A DNA stretch of 12,503 nucleotides from CALGFH01 sp045807325 (GCA_045807325.1 JBJMHP010000243.1:1-12503), one strand, 5' to 3'; counted from the first letter of the stretch, positions 1 through 4,762 are shown. The notes: generated from the sequence alone by a model not told the origin. Numbers and translations are program-made.

Positions 1-2
1 TC

Positions 3-1028
3 CGGCGGCTGGTCCAGCAGGAGGACTACGCGCTGTCGCTGATGGCGCGGGCCGGGCTGCCCAGCCCCACCCCGCACGGCTTTGTCGAGCTCACCCCGGA
101 GCGGGAGTACCTGCTGGTCACCGAGTTCTTCGCCGGAGCGACCGAGCTGGGCGAGGCCGAGGTCGACACCCAGGTGATCGACGACGGCCTGGGCATCATC
201 CGCCGGCTGTGGGACGCCGGGCTGGCCCACCGCGACGTCAAGCCGGCCAACCTGCTGGTCGGTGACGGCCGCCTGCTGCTGATCGACGTGGCCTTCGTGC
301 AGGCCCGCCCCTCGCCCTGGCGGCAGGCGGTCGACCTGGCCAACATGATGCTGTGTCTGGCCCTGCGGTCCAGTCCCGAGCTGGTCTATGAGCGGGCCTT
401 GGGCCAGTTCAGTGTGGAGGAGATCACCGAGGGGTTCGCGGCCGCCCGTGGCCTGGCCCTGCCGTCCCAGCTGCGCCGGATGCTCAAGGCCCAGGGCCGG
501 GACCTGCACGCCGAGTTCATCCGGCTGCTGCCCAGCCCGCCCCAGCCGGTCTCCATCCAGCGCTGGACCCTACGCCGGGTCGGGCTGTGGGCGCTGGTGG
601 TGGTCTTGCTGGCGTTGGTTGGATCAGTCATCGCTGACAGCGTCACCACCAACGAGGCCGGCAAGACGCCGCTGAACAACACCAACCTCAGCTGTGGCGA
701 CCTGGAGCCGTTGTGGGTCCAGGCCCAGGCGGTGCCGTCGGCCTCACTGGTGCCCTGCGTGCAGTACCTGCCGGTCGGCTGGTCCGTGGCCCGGGTGACG
801 GTCAACGACGGCCGGTCGGTCATCACCCTGGACCACGACCGAACCGGCGGCGACGCGATGACAGCCAGGCTCACCGCCGGCTGCGTGACCACCCGGATTC
901 GGGCGCTGGCATCCAGCAAGGCCGAGGTCACGGCCGCGGCTCCCAGGATCCTCGGCTTCACCCCCCGCCAACAGCTCGCCCAGGCCCTCGAGCAGCGCTC
1001 CGGCGGCCGGCTCCAGCTCGATCCCTAG
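3..1028 (+). CDS. Membrane-anchored kinase-like protein (5' truncated by window edge)
   Basis: The reading frame is open from the first bases, so the N-terminus lies outside the window. Residues here are numbered from the ATG at 42, which need not be the start. A kinase catalytic loop, HRDVKPANLL, lies at 63-72. A LLIDVAF stretch at 79-85 takes the place of the usual DFG and keeps the metal-binding Asp. The fold resembles RIO/lipopolysaccharide-kinase-like or aminoglycoside-kinase-like proteins. A basic patch (about 173-179) precedes one membrane helix (about 181-197, WALVVVLLALVGSVI). The last ~130 residues should lie outside the membrane and contain three Cys (218, 239, 281). I infer a cytoplasmic kinase or pseudokinase domain tethered to an external sensor-like domain. 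From memory of related proteins, the external domain appears short at the LTA/GCVT junction (residues 277-283), as if about 40 residues were lost in frame. Substrate unknown. Kinase-like fold is likely; activity is uncertain. Confidence 0.75.
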   Translation, partial: RRLVQQEDYALSLMARAGLPSPTPHGFVELTPEREYLLVTEFFAGATELGEAEVDTQVIDDGLGIIRRLWDAGLAHRDVKPANLLVGDGRLLLIDVAFVQARPSPWRQAVDLANMMLCLALRSSPELVYERALGQFSVEEITEGFAAARGLALPSQLRRMLKAQGRDLHAEFIRLLPSPPQPVSIQRWTLRRVGLWALVVVLLALVGSVIADSVTTNEAGKTPLNNTNLSCGDLEPLWVQAQAVPSASLVPCVQYLPVGWSVARVTVNDGRSVITLDHDRTGGDAMTARLTAGCVTTRIRALASSKAEVTAAAPRILGFTPRQQLAQALEQRSGGRLQLDP

Positions 1029-1049
1029 ACGACCGCCGGGGGCCGGGCG

Positions 1050-1068
1050 TGCGCCACCCAGGGGCGCA
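1050..1068 (+). terminator. Possible weak hairpin terminator after the kinase-like gene
   Basis: TGCGCC and GGCGCA form a 6-bp stem around a 7-nt loop, 22 nt after the stop codon. No T tract follows, which is usual for high-GC actinobacteria. The stem is short, so this is tentative. Confidence 0.3.
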
Positions 1069-1109
1069 ATCCCACCATCCAAGCTGTTCGAGGCCGGCCA
1101 CCGCCAGCG

Positions 1110-1366
1110 CCGACTACCGCGACCTGGAGGAGGCGGCGGAGCCGTTCGCCGCCCTGGTGTTGGCCGTCGACGAGGTCGCCACCAACAGCCTGCGCCACGG
1201 CGGCGGCCGAGGGACGCTGCGGATCTGGCGGGACGCCGACGCGGTGGTGTGCGAGGTCCGCGACGGCGGCCGCGGGCTGTGAATGGTCAACCAGCTGTGC
1301 GACCTGGTCCAGCTGCGCACCCTTCCCGCCGGGGCGGTGGTGCGGCTGCACCTGTACGTGGGTTGA
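1110..1366 (+). pseudogene. Decayed RsbW-like anti-sigma/HATPase_c protein
   Basis: The frame at 1110-1279 encodes a recognisable GHKL ATPase core of the RsbW/anti-sigma regulatory family: LAVDEVATNSLRHGGG (N box), then LRIWRDADAVVCEVRDGG (start of the G1 box). The next codons read RGL, a TGA stop at 1280-1282, then MVNQLCDLVQL and RTLPAGAVVRLHLYVG ending at a TGA (1364-1366), all in the same frame. Family members normally read GRGLWMVNQLCDLV here, so the TGA is a one-base change from TGG (Trp). The segment that normally separates G1 from G2 (roughly 15-20 residues) also appears to be missing, and the N-terminal part is absent or unrecognisable. The gene should be non-functional as a full ATPase. 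Intact relatives bind sigma factors or anti-anti-sigma proteins and phosphorylate the latter. The family assignment is firm; the 5' boundary is approximate. Confidence 0.75.
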
Positions 1367-1371
1367 CAGCA

Positions 1372-1404
1372 CGGCGACCCCACCGCATGTGGGTGGGGTC
1401 GCCG
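1372..1404. terminator. Bidirectional hairpin terminator
   Basis: A perfect 13-bp inverted repeat (CGGCGACCCCACC with GGTGGGGTCGCCG) surrounds a 7-nt loop. It sits 5 nt after the stop of the RsbW-like remnant and 13 nt after the stop of the convergent csp gene, so it can end transcription from both sides. There is no T tract on either strand, as is common in actinobacteria. Confidence 0.75.
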
Positions 1405-1417
1405 GTGGCGTCGCGTG

Positions 1418-1627
1418 CTACTGGGCCTCGATCGGCCGCACGTTGGCGGCCTGGGGGCCCTTGGGGCCCTGGGCCACGTCGAACTCGACGGTCTGGCCCT
1501 CGTTCAGCGAGCGGTAGCCGCTCGACTGGATGGCGCTGAAGTGCACGAAGACGTCCTCGCCGGACTCAGGCTGGATGAAGCCGTAGCCCTTGTCGGCGTT
1601 GAACCACTTCACGGTTCCAACAGTCAT
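1418..1627 (-). CDS. csp: Cold-shock protein, CspA family
   Basis: This 69-residue single cold-shock domain is the normal length for the family. It begins MTVGTVKWFNADKGYGFI and carries the RNP1 motif KGYGFI (13-18) and the RNP2 motif VFVHF (26-30), the aromatic surface that binds single-stranded RNA or DNA. Such proteins act in the cytoplasm as RNA chaperones and are often abundant at all temperatures in actinobacteria, so the name does not prove cold induction. The start is supported by a strong purine-rich ribosome binding site (GGAGGGAGGGA) about 8 nt before the ATG. The next gene-sized signal upstream lies more than 150 bp away, leaving room for a long 5' leader. Codon use matches the neighbours and the gene looks intact. 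Confidence 0.97.
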   Translation of the reverse strand: MTVGTVKWFNADKGYGFIQPESGEDVFVHFSAIQSSGYRSLNEGQTVEFDVAQGPKGPQAANVRPIEAQ

Positions 1628-1637
1628 GGATGCTTGT

Positions 1638-1660
1638 CCCTCCCTCCGTCGTCTCGGAGG
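1638..1660 (-). promoter_or_regulatory. csp ribosome binding site with overlapping leader hairpin
   Basis: On the minus strand the leader contains CCTCCG, a 6-nt loop, then CGGAGG (1655-1660 paired with 1643-1648). The 3' arm of this perfect 6-bp hairpin runs into the Shine-Dalgarno run GGAGGGAGGG, so folding would cover its upstream half. This could tune translation with temperature, but the second GGAGGG remains free. The structure is seen; the function is inferred. Confidence 0.45.
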
Positions 1661-1751
1661 TAACGATCAACGTCGGTCCGTCCTGGCGCCGACGGCAAAG
1701 GACAAGCTCGACTTCAACCATGAAAGCCAAACGTGAACCTGTGCGGCCCGC

Positions 1752-1757
1752 AGCCTA
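1752..1757 (-). promoter_or_regulatory. Candidate csp -10 box (TAGGCT)
   Basis: The minus strand reads TGCTAGGCT, an extended TANNNT -10 box, within the largest gap upstream of csp. It would give a leader of about 115-120 nt, in line with the long leaders known for csp mRNAs. No convincing -35 box is seen, so this is a weak call. Confidence 0.3.
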
Positions 1758-1791
1758 GCAGATAGTGCGGTGCCGGTGTGGGTGTCAACAG

Positions 1792-2076
1792 GTGACGGCG
1801 CTCGGCGGGGTCGTCGACCACTCCGGCCTGGCCCCGGCGTTCACCCTGTCGCCCAAGACCTGGTCGTCTGCCTGGTCGTCTACGGCTTCGCGGCCTCGGT
1901 GCTGCTGGCCCCCGGTGACTACCTGTCGACGTTCATGAAGGTCGGCACCATCGGCCTGCTGGCCCTGGCCCCACCAGCGCCGGGAGCACCCGGGCGAGCC
2001 GGTCCTGTCGCGCCGCGAGTACGAATGCCGCCGCATGGACCGGATGGAGGTCCGCCCTGGCCAGCGCTGCTGCTAG
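1792..2076 (+). pseudogene. Fused remnant of cstA (carbon-starvation permease) and ybdD
   Basis: Three pieces can be read. (1) 1792-1857 gives GGVVDHSGLAPAFTLSPKT, which resembles the periplasmic loop of CstA. (2) After a shift of one base at about 1858-1860 (one C appears missing in AAGACCTGG), the frame reads LVVCLVVYGFAASVL, then LAPGDYLSTFMKVGTIGLLALA up to about 1970. This is the CstA signature helix, normally ASVLPVWLLLAPRDYLS; the PVWLL segment is missing and Arg is Gly. (3) From 1972 the frame reads HQRREHPGEP, REYECRRMDRMEV and PGQRCC, ending at TAG 2074-2076. This matches the C-terminus of YbdD/YjiX (DUF466), the small protein usually encoded just after cstA. The rest of both genes is gone. 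CstA imports peptides or pyruvate during starvation; this copy cannot work. Assignment is from remembered family motifs. Confidence 0.7.
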
Positions 2077-2279
2077 GCCACCCAGGTGGTCTCGCAGGGA
2101 CGGCACCACCACAGCTTCCTGAGGCTGGTCAGGGTGCCCTCGTTCAACGGCTTGTAGCGCCGCGCCGGGTCACCGCAGAACAGGCACGCCGGGCCGCTGC
2201 CCGCCGGCGCCTCGATCCATCCCGTGGTGGTGGCGGTGGCCGCGTGCATGCCCTCCAGCCGCGGCGTGGTGTTCATCAT
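2073..2279 (-). CDS. Small zinc-ribbon protein, function unknown
   Basis: This 68-residue protein has two CxxC pairs (C32/C35 in CLFCGD and C59/C62 in WWCRPCE) separated by 23 residues, a classic zinc-ribbon spacing. It is followed by a short Trp-containing tail ending TTWVA. The N-terminal 25 residues are Thr/Ala-rich and probably flexible. Third codon positions are almost all G or C, as in real neighbours. I do not recognise the family. There is no Shine-Dalgarno sequence, but TAGGGT lies exactly 6 nt before the ATG, so the mRNA is probably leaderless. A second ATG codon follows directly and could also be used. Its stop overlaps the ybdD-remnant stop at the palindrome CTAG. It may bind nucleic acid or a protein partner; this is only inferred from the ribbon. 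Confidence 0.6.
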   Translation of the reverse strand: MMNTTPRLEGMHAATATTTGWIEAPAGSGPACLFCGDPARRYKPLNEGTLTSLRKLWWCRPCETTWVA

Positions 2280-2285
2280 GGACTG

Positions 2286-2291
2286 ACCCTA
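2286..2291 (-). promoter_or_regulatory. -10 box (TAGGGT) of a probable leaderless zinc-ribbon gene
   Basis: On the minus strand TAGGGT is followed by 6 nt (CAGTCC) and then the ATG at 2279. This spacing puts the likely transcription start on the A of the start codon. No -35 box is evident. Confidence 0.45.
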
Positions 2292-2360
2292 TTCGTGCCG
2301 TGTTGCGGCGGGGTTGTCGCTTGGTGACGTCTGCGTTGCGGCCTGCGCCGGGAAACCGGT

Positions 2361-2366
2361 TAGAGT
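2361..2366 (+). promoter_or_regulatory. Candidate -10 box (TAGAGT) for DUF397 copy 1
   Basis: TAGAGT fits the actinobacterial TANNNT pattern. A TTGCGG at 2336-2341 could be its -35 box with a 19-nt spacer. It would give a leader of about 50 nt that contains the purine-rich run at 2403-2412 before the GTG start. Confidence 0.4.
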
Positions 2367-2423
2367 CTGCGACCGACGCCGGCCGGAGGGGCCGGGACGG
2401 ACGGGGAGGGGGCTGGGCGAAAG

Positions 2424-2633
2424 GTGCAGGACCAGGCGCGGGTCGAGTGGCGCAAGAGCAGCCTCAGCACCACCAACGGGTGCGTCGAGGTGGCGTTCGT
2501 CGGCGACCGGATTGCGGTGCGTGACTCCAAGCAGGAGGGCCGCGGCCCGGTGCTGGAGTTCACCGCCACCGAGTGGGCCGCCTTCCTCGGCGGGGTCCGT
2601 GGCGGCGAGTTCGACCTCAGCGACCGGCGATGA
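2424..2633 (+). CDS. DUF397 protein, copy 1
   Basis: A 69-residue protein with the full DUF397 pattern: VEWRKSSLST (8-17), GCVEVAF (19-25), IAVRDSK (30-36), GPVLEFT (41-47), EWAAFLGGVRGGEFD (50-64). DUF397 proteins are small actinobacterial partners of XRE/DUF5753 (WhiJ-like) regulators and are related to BldB of Streptomyces development. They are thought to modulate or be controlled by the XRE partner. The start is GTG at 2424; a GGGGAGGGGG run about 12 nt upstream is the best ribosome binding site. The last 17 bp overlap the end of the XRE gene on the opposite strand, so the two transcripts are complementary at their 3' ends. Usually the two genes lie in the same direction. It is about as long as copy 2 (65 residues) and closely similar to it. 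Confidence 0.93.
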   Translation: MQDQARVEWRKSSLSTTNGCVEVAFVGDRIAVRDSKQEGRGPVLEFTATEWAAFLGGVRGGEFDLSDRR

Positions 2634-3453
2634 GCTGGGCCGACGCCTCGGGCGGGAGCGCCGCCGGCAGCAGCAGCTCCAACACCCGCCGGTAGCGGGC
2701 CACGTCCTCGGGGTCCTCCAGGTAGAGGGCGTCGGCGGCGCTGTCGAGGGCGACCACGTCGCGCTCGGCCGCGGCCGGGAAGCCGAAGATCGTGAACGGC
2801 CCGTCCATCCCGGCATGCGCGCCGGACTCCACCTCCAGCACCCGGATGGTGACGGCCGGCCGGGCCGCGTCCTCCAGCAGCCGGCGCCGCTGGGCGGCCA
2901 TGACCGCCGGCCCGCCCACCGGCCGCCGCAGCACGGTGTCGTCCAGCAGGACCCGCAGCGCCGGCGGCTGCTCCTGGTCGAGCAGGGCCTGGCGGCGCAT
3001 GCGCAGCTCGACCCGGCGGTCGATCTCCCCGCCCGGCAGGTCGGGCCGGACGGCGCCGATCACCGCCCTGGCGTAGTCGGCCGTCTGGAGCAGGGCGGGC
3101 ACGATCAGCGACATGTAGACGTCGATCGAGGTCGCGGCCGCCTCCAGGCCGATGTAGGCGGGCACCCCGTCGGGCACGTCGACGAACTTCTGCCACCAGC
3201 CCCGCTGGCGGGCCTCCCTGGCGATCTGGACCATGGCCTCGCGCTGGGCGTCCGATACCCGGTACAGCTCGAGCATGTCCCGCACGTCGCGCGGGGTGGC
3301 GCTGACCTGCCCGGTCTCGATCCGGGAGACCTTGGACTGGGAGCACTCGAGCGCCTCGGCGACCCGGTCGATGGTCAGCCCCGCGGCCTCGCGGAGCCGG
3401 CGGAGCTCGGCGCCCAGGCGTCGCCGGCGGCCCGTGGGCGTCCGGGTCGTCAC
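2617..3453 (-). CDS. XRE-family regulator with DUF5753 domain (WhiJ-like)
   Basis: This 278-residue protein begins with a basic tail, then a helix-turn-helix of the XRE type (about 13-68: LGAELRRLREAAGLTIDRVA, CSQSKVSRIETGQ). The rest is a DUF5753 domain (about 80-270) with the typical stretch YIGLEAAATSIDVYMSLIVP followed by ALLQTADYARA, and FTIFGFP near the C-terminus. Such proteins are cytoplasmic DNA-binding regulators in actinobacteria, many linked to development or antibiotic production, and work with DUF397 proteins. The start is GTG at 3453, preceded by GGGAGGAGGGG about 10 nt away. It is divergent from tetR (156 bp apart) and convergent with DUF397 copy 1. The inverted repeats between XRE and TetR genes are likely binding sites for one or both. 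Length is normal and no lesion is seen. Confidence 0.95.
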   Translation of the reverse strand: MTTRTPTGRRRRLGAELRRLREAAGLTIDRVAEALECSQSKVSRIETGQVSATPRDVRDMLELYRVSDAQREAMVQIAREARQRGWWQKFVDVPDGVPAYIGLEAAATSIDVYMSLIVPALLQTADYARAVIGAVRPDLPGGEIDRRVELRMRRQALLDQEQPPALRVLLDDTVLRRPVGGPAVMAAQRRRLLEDAARPAVTIRVLEVESGAHAGMDGPFTIFGFPAAAERDVVALDSAADALYLEDPEDVARYRRVLELLLPAALPPEASAQLIAGR

Positions 3454-3522
3454 CGGGGCGGATCCCCTCCTCCCATCTGCGGCCGGTCCGCGCTGGCAGG
3501 CACGTCACCGGCACGACTGCAT

Positions 3523-3538
3523 TCTGCATAGTTGCAGA
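3523..3538. promoter_or_regulatory. Inverted repeat operator candidate 1 (XRE/tetR intergenic)
   Basis: TCTGCA-TAGT-TGCAGA is a perfect 16-bp dyad (6-bp arms, 4-nt spacer). It lies 70 bp upstream of the XRE start and 72 bp upstream of the tetR start, and overlaps a possible -35 (TTGCAG, 3532-3537) for tetR. Size and position suit a dimeric repressor. Confidence 0.55.
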
Positions 3539-3560
3539 GTTTGTCGGGTTCCGTCAGACT
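3532..3560 (+). promoter_or_regulatory. Candidate tetR promoter
   Basis: TTGCAG (3532-3537) and CAGACT (3555-3560) are separated by 17 nt. The -10 box matches the consensus only partly. If used, transcription would start near 3567, just before the second inverted repeat, so both dyads would overlap or abut the promoter. Confidence 0.3.
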
Positions 3561-3568
3561 TCCGCAAG

Positions 3569-3582
3569 AGAGACCATTCTCT
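3569..3582. promoter_or_regulatory. Inverted repeat operator candidate 2 (XRE/tetR intergenic)
   Basis: AGAGA-CCAT-TCTCT is a perfect dyad with 5-bp arms and a 4-nt spacer, 13 nt before the tetR ribosome binding site. Its centre is 45 bp from the first dyad. The two half-site sequences differ, which suggests two different regulators. Confidence 0.5.
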
Positions 3583-3609
3583 ACCTTCTCTGGCGGAGGA
3601 GCCCCCCGC

Positions 3610-4194
3610 ATGGCGACCATCAGGCCACACGAGCGGATCCTGGCCGCGGCCACCCGGCTGTTCGCCGACGAGGGCATCCACGCCACCAGCGTCGACCGCG
3701 TGATCGCCGAGGCCGGCGTCGCCCCCATGACCGTCTACCGGCACTTCGTCGGCAAGGACGATCTGGTCACGGCCACCCTGGAGCGATGGAGCACCCGGTG
3801 GCTGGAGTGGCTGCGCGGCGAGGCCCTGCTGGCCGGCGACGACCCCGCGGCCCGGCTGGAGGCACTGTGGGACGCGCTCGAGAAGTGGTTCGCCGACGAG
3901 GGATTCCGCGGCTCCTATGTCGTCAACGTTGCCACCGAGCTGCGGGCCAAGCCCGGCCACCCCGCGCAGGCCGTCATCGTCGCCCACCGGGCCGCCCTGC
4001 GCCAGCTGCTCCAGGACCTGGTCACCGCGACCGGGGTGCCGCTGTCGCCGGCCGCCGTCCTCCAGCTCCAGATGCTGATCGACGGGGCCATCGCCGTCGC
4101 CGTGGTCGACCGCCAGCCCGGCGCCGCCGCCAGCGCCCGGGAGATGGCCGGCGGCCTGGTGGCCGCGCCGCCGGTTCGGGCCGGGCCACGTTAG
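3610..4194 (+). CDS. TetR/AcrR-family transcriptional regulator
   Basis: A 194-residue protein, the normal length. The N-terminal helix-turn-helix is textbook: RILAAATRLFADEGIHATSV, then AEAGVAPMTVYRHFVGKDDL (about residues 9-52). The rest is an all-helical ligand-binding domain with no ligand predictable from sequence. The ATG at 3610 is chosen because GGAGGA (3595-3600) lies 9 nt upstream; the frame extends back to a TTG at 3532, but that extension has no site of its own and would run through the operator region. It acts as a dimeric repressor in the cytoplasm, very likely controlling its own divergent promoter region and perhaps the XRE gene. DUF397 copy 2 begins 61 bp after its stop in the same direction, so the two may be co-transcribed. 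Confidence 0.95.
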   Translation: MATIRPHERILAAATRLFADEGIHATSVDRVIAEAGVAPMTVYRHFVGKDDLVTATLERWSTRWLEWLRGEALLAGDDPAARLEALWDALEKWFADEGFRGSYVVNVATELRAKPGHPAQAVIVAHRAALRQLLQDLVTATGVPLSPAAVLQLQMLIDGAIAVAVVDRQPGAAASAREMAGGLVAAPPVRAGPR

Positions 4195-4216
4195 CCGGCC
4201 GTTAGGCCGCCCGGGC

Positions 4217-4222
4217 TACCGT
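4217..4222 (+). promoter_or_regulatory. Candidate -10 box (TACCGT) for DUF397 copy 2
   Basis: TACCGT fits TANNNT and would place transcription start near 4229, leaving a leader of about 27 nt that holds the ribosome binding site AGGAACGGAG. Weak without a -35 box. Read-through from tetR is the alternative. Confidence 0.3.
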
Positions 4223-4255
4223 GCCGCGACGACATGCCGCAGGAACGGAGCCCGC

Positions 4256-4453
4256 ATGCAGGATCCGACCGCCGCCGCGTGGCGGACCAGCAGCCTGTGC
4301 GACCTCAACGGCTGTGTCGAGGTCGCCATCCTCGACGACCAGGTCGCGGTCCGCGACGCCAAGGACCGGGCCGGTCCCGTCCTCGTGTTCAGCGCGGCCG
4401 AGTGGGAGGCCTTCGTCGGCGGCGTCCGCGGCGGCGAGTTCGACCCGCGCTGA
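4256..4453 (+). CDS. DUF397 protein, copy 2
   Basis: A 65-residue protein with the DUF397 pattern: AWRTSSLCDLNGCVEVAI (8-25), VAVRDAK (30-36), GPVLVFS (40-46), EWEAFVGGVRGGEFD (49-63). It shares nearly all motif residues with copy 1, including the FxGGVRGGEFD ending, which suggests a local duplication or two recruitments of the same subfamily. The ATG at 4256 has GGAG at 4247-4250, 5 nt upstream. No XRE gene lies directly beside it. The nearest partner is the XRE gene on the far side of tetR, 0.8 kb away. It may therefore be a second partner of that regulator or an orphan. An extra Cys in copy 2 (C15) is absent from copy 1. Confidence 0.92.
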   Translation: MQDPTAAAWRTSSLCDLNGCVEVAILDDQVAVRDAKDRAGPVLVFSAAEWEAFVGGVRGGEFDPR

Positions 4454-4458
4454 CCCTC

Positions 4459-4485
4459 GCTCCGGCGCCGGCCCGGCCGGGGAGC
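4459..4485 (+). terminator. Possible GC-rich hairpin after DUF397 copy 2
   Basis: GCTCC (4459-4463) and GGAGC (4481-4485) enclose two overlapping GC palindromes (4462-4471 and 4472-4481). The structure starts 5 nt after the DUF397 stop and ends right at the next -10 box. No T tract. Tentative. Confidence 0.35.
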
Positions 4486-4491
4486 TAGACT
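4486..4491 (+). promoter_or_regulatory. -10 box (TAGACT) for the small membrane protein gene
   Basis: TAGACT is an exact TANNNT box and is identical to the box before the cyclase gene at 4763. It would give a leader of about 30-35 nt that includes the strong GGAGGAGGAG ribosome binding site. No -35 box is evident. Confidence 0.45.
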
Positions 4492-4529
4492 TGCGCCCCG
4501 CCAGCCGCAGCGACGTCGGAGGAGGAGCA

Positions 4530-4721
4530 ATGGGCCGCAAGCGCCGGGACGAGGACCAGCCGCCCACCGAGAACGGGCACCGCTCACACCGTGGCCGCAG
4601 GCTGGCCGTGCTGCTCGCCCTGGCCGGCGGCGCCGTCTACCTGGTGCGCCGCAACCAGCGCAAGGCCGAGCTGGACGAGGGCATCTGGCACGAGGCCCCG
4701 GCTCCGGCCTCCACCGCCTGA
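4530..4721 (+). CDS. Small single-pass membrane protein, function unknown
   Basis: A 63-residue protein with three parts: a charged N-terminal tail rich in Arg and Lys (MGRKRRDEDQ..., residues 1-25), one hydrophobic segment (about 26-39, LAVLLALAGGAVYLV), and a basic then acidic C-terminal tail (RRNQRKAELDEGIWHEAP). The flanking Arg on both sides make topology uncertain. The start is very well supported by GGAGGAGGAGC just before the ATG. Small proteins of this layout, ending in a W-containing acidic tail, are common beside unrelated genes in actinobacteria. I do not recognise a named family. A hairpin 15 bp after the stop separates it from the cyclase gene, so it seems to be a single-gene transcript. 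Confidence 0.8.
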   Translation: MGRKRRDEDQPPTENGHRSHRGRRLAVLLALAGGAVYLVRRNQRKAELDEGIWHEAPAPASTA

Positions 4722-4736
4722 CGAGCCTGGCCCCCC

Positions 4737-4759
4737 GGCCGCCACGGGAGGTGGCGGCC
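4737..4759 (+). terminator. Hairpin terminator between small membrane protein and cyclase genes
   Basis: GGCCGCCAC and GTGGCGGCC form a perfect 9-bp stem with a 5-nt loop (GGGAG), 15 nt after the stop of the small membrane gene. It ends only 3 nt before the cyclase -10 box and covers the region where a -35 box would lie, so it could also be a regulator-binding dyad. Confidence 0.6.
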
Positions 4760-4762
4760 CCG

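Noticed and set aside
1280..1282. TGA as a selenocysteine or readthrough codon in the RsbW-like gene
   Set aside because: No selenocysteine-type hairpin is seen just after it, the usual residue is Trp, and other parts of the gene are also missing, so simple decay is more likely.
1415..1663. Plus-strand frame opposite csp
   Set aside because: Shadow of the csp gene, which has unmistakable RNP motifs on the minus strand.
2360..3529. Long minus-strand frame overlapping the XRE gene
   Set aside because: It is out of frame with the XRE/DUF5753 motifs and is Arg/Pro/Gly-rich.
3532..3609. Upstream TTG start for the TetR protein
   Set aside because: It would add 26 unrelated residues, lies in the operator region, and lacks a ribosome binding site, while the ATG at 3610 has a good one.
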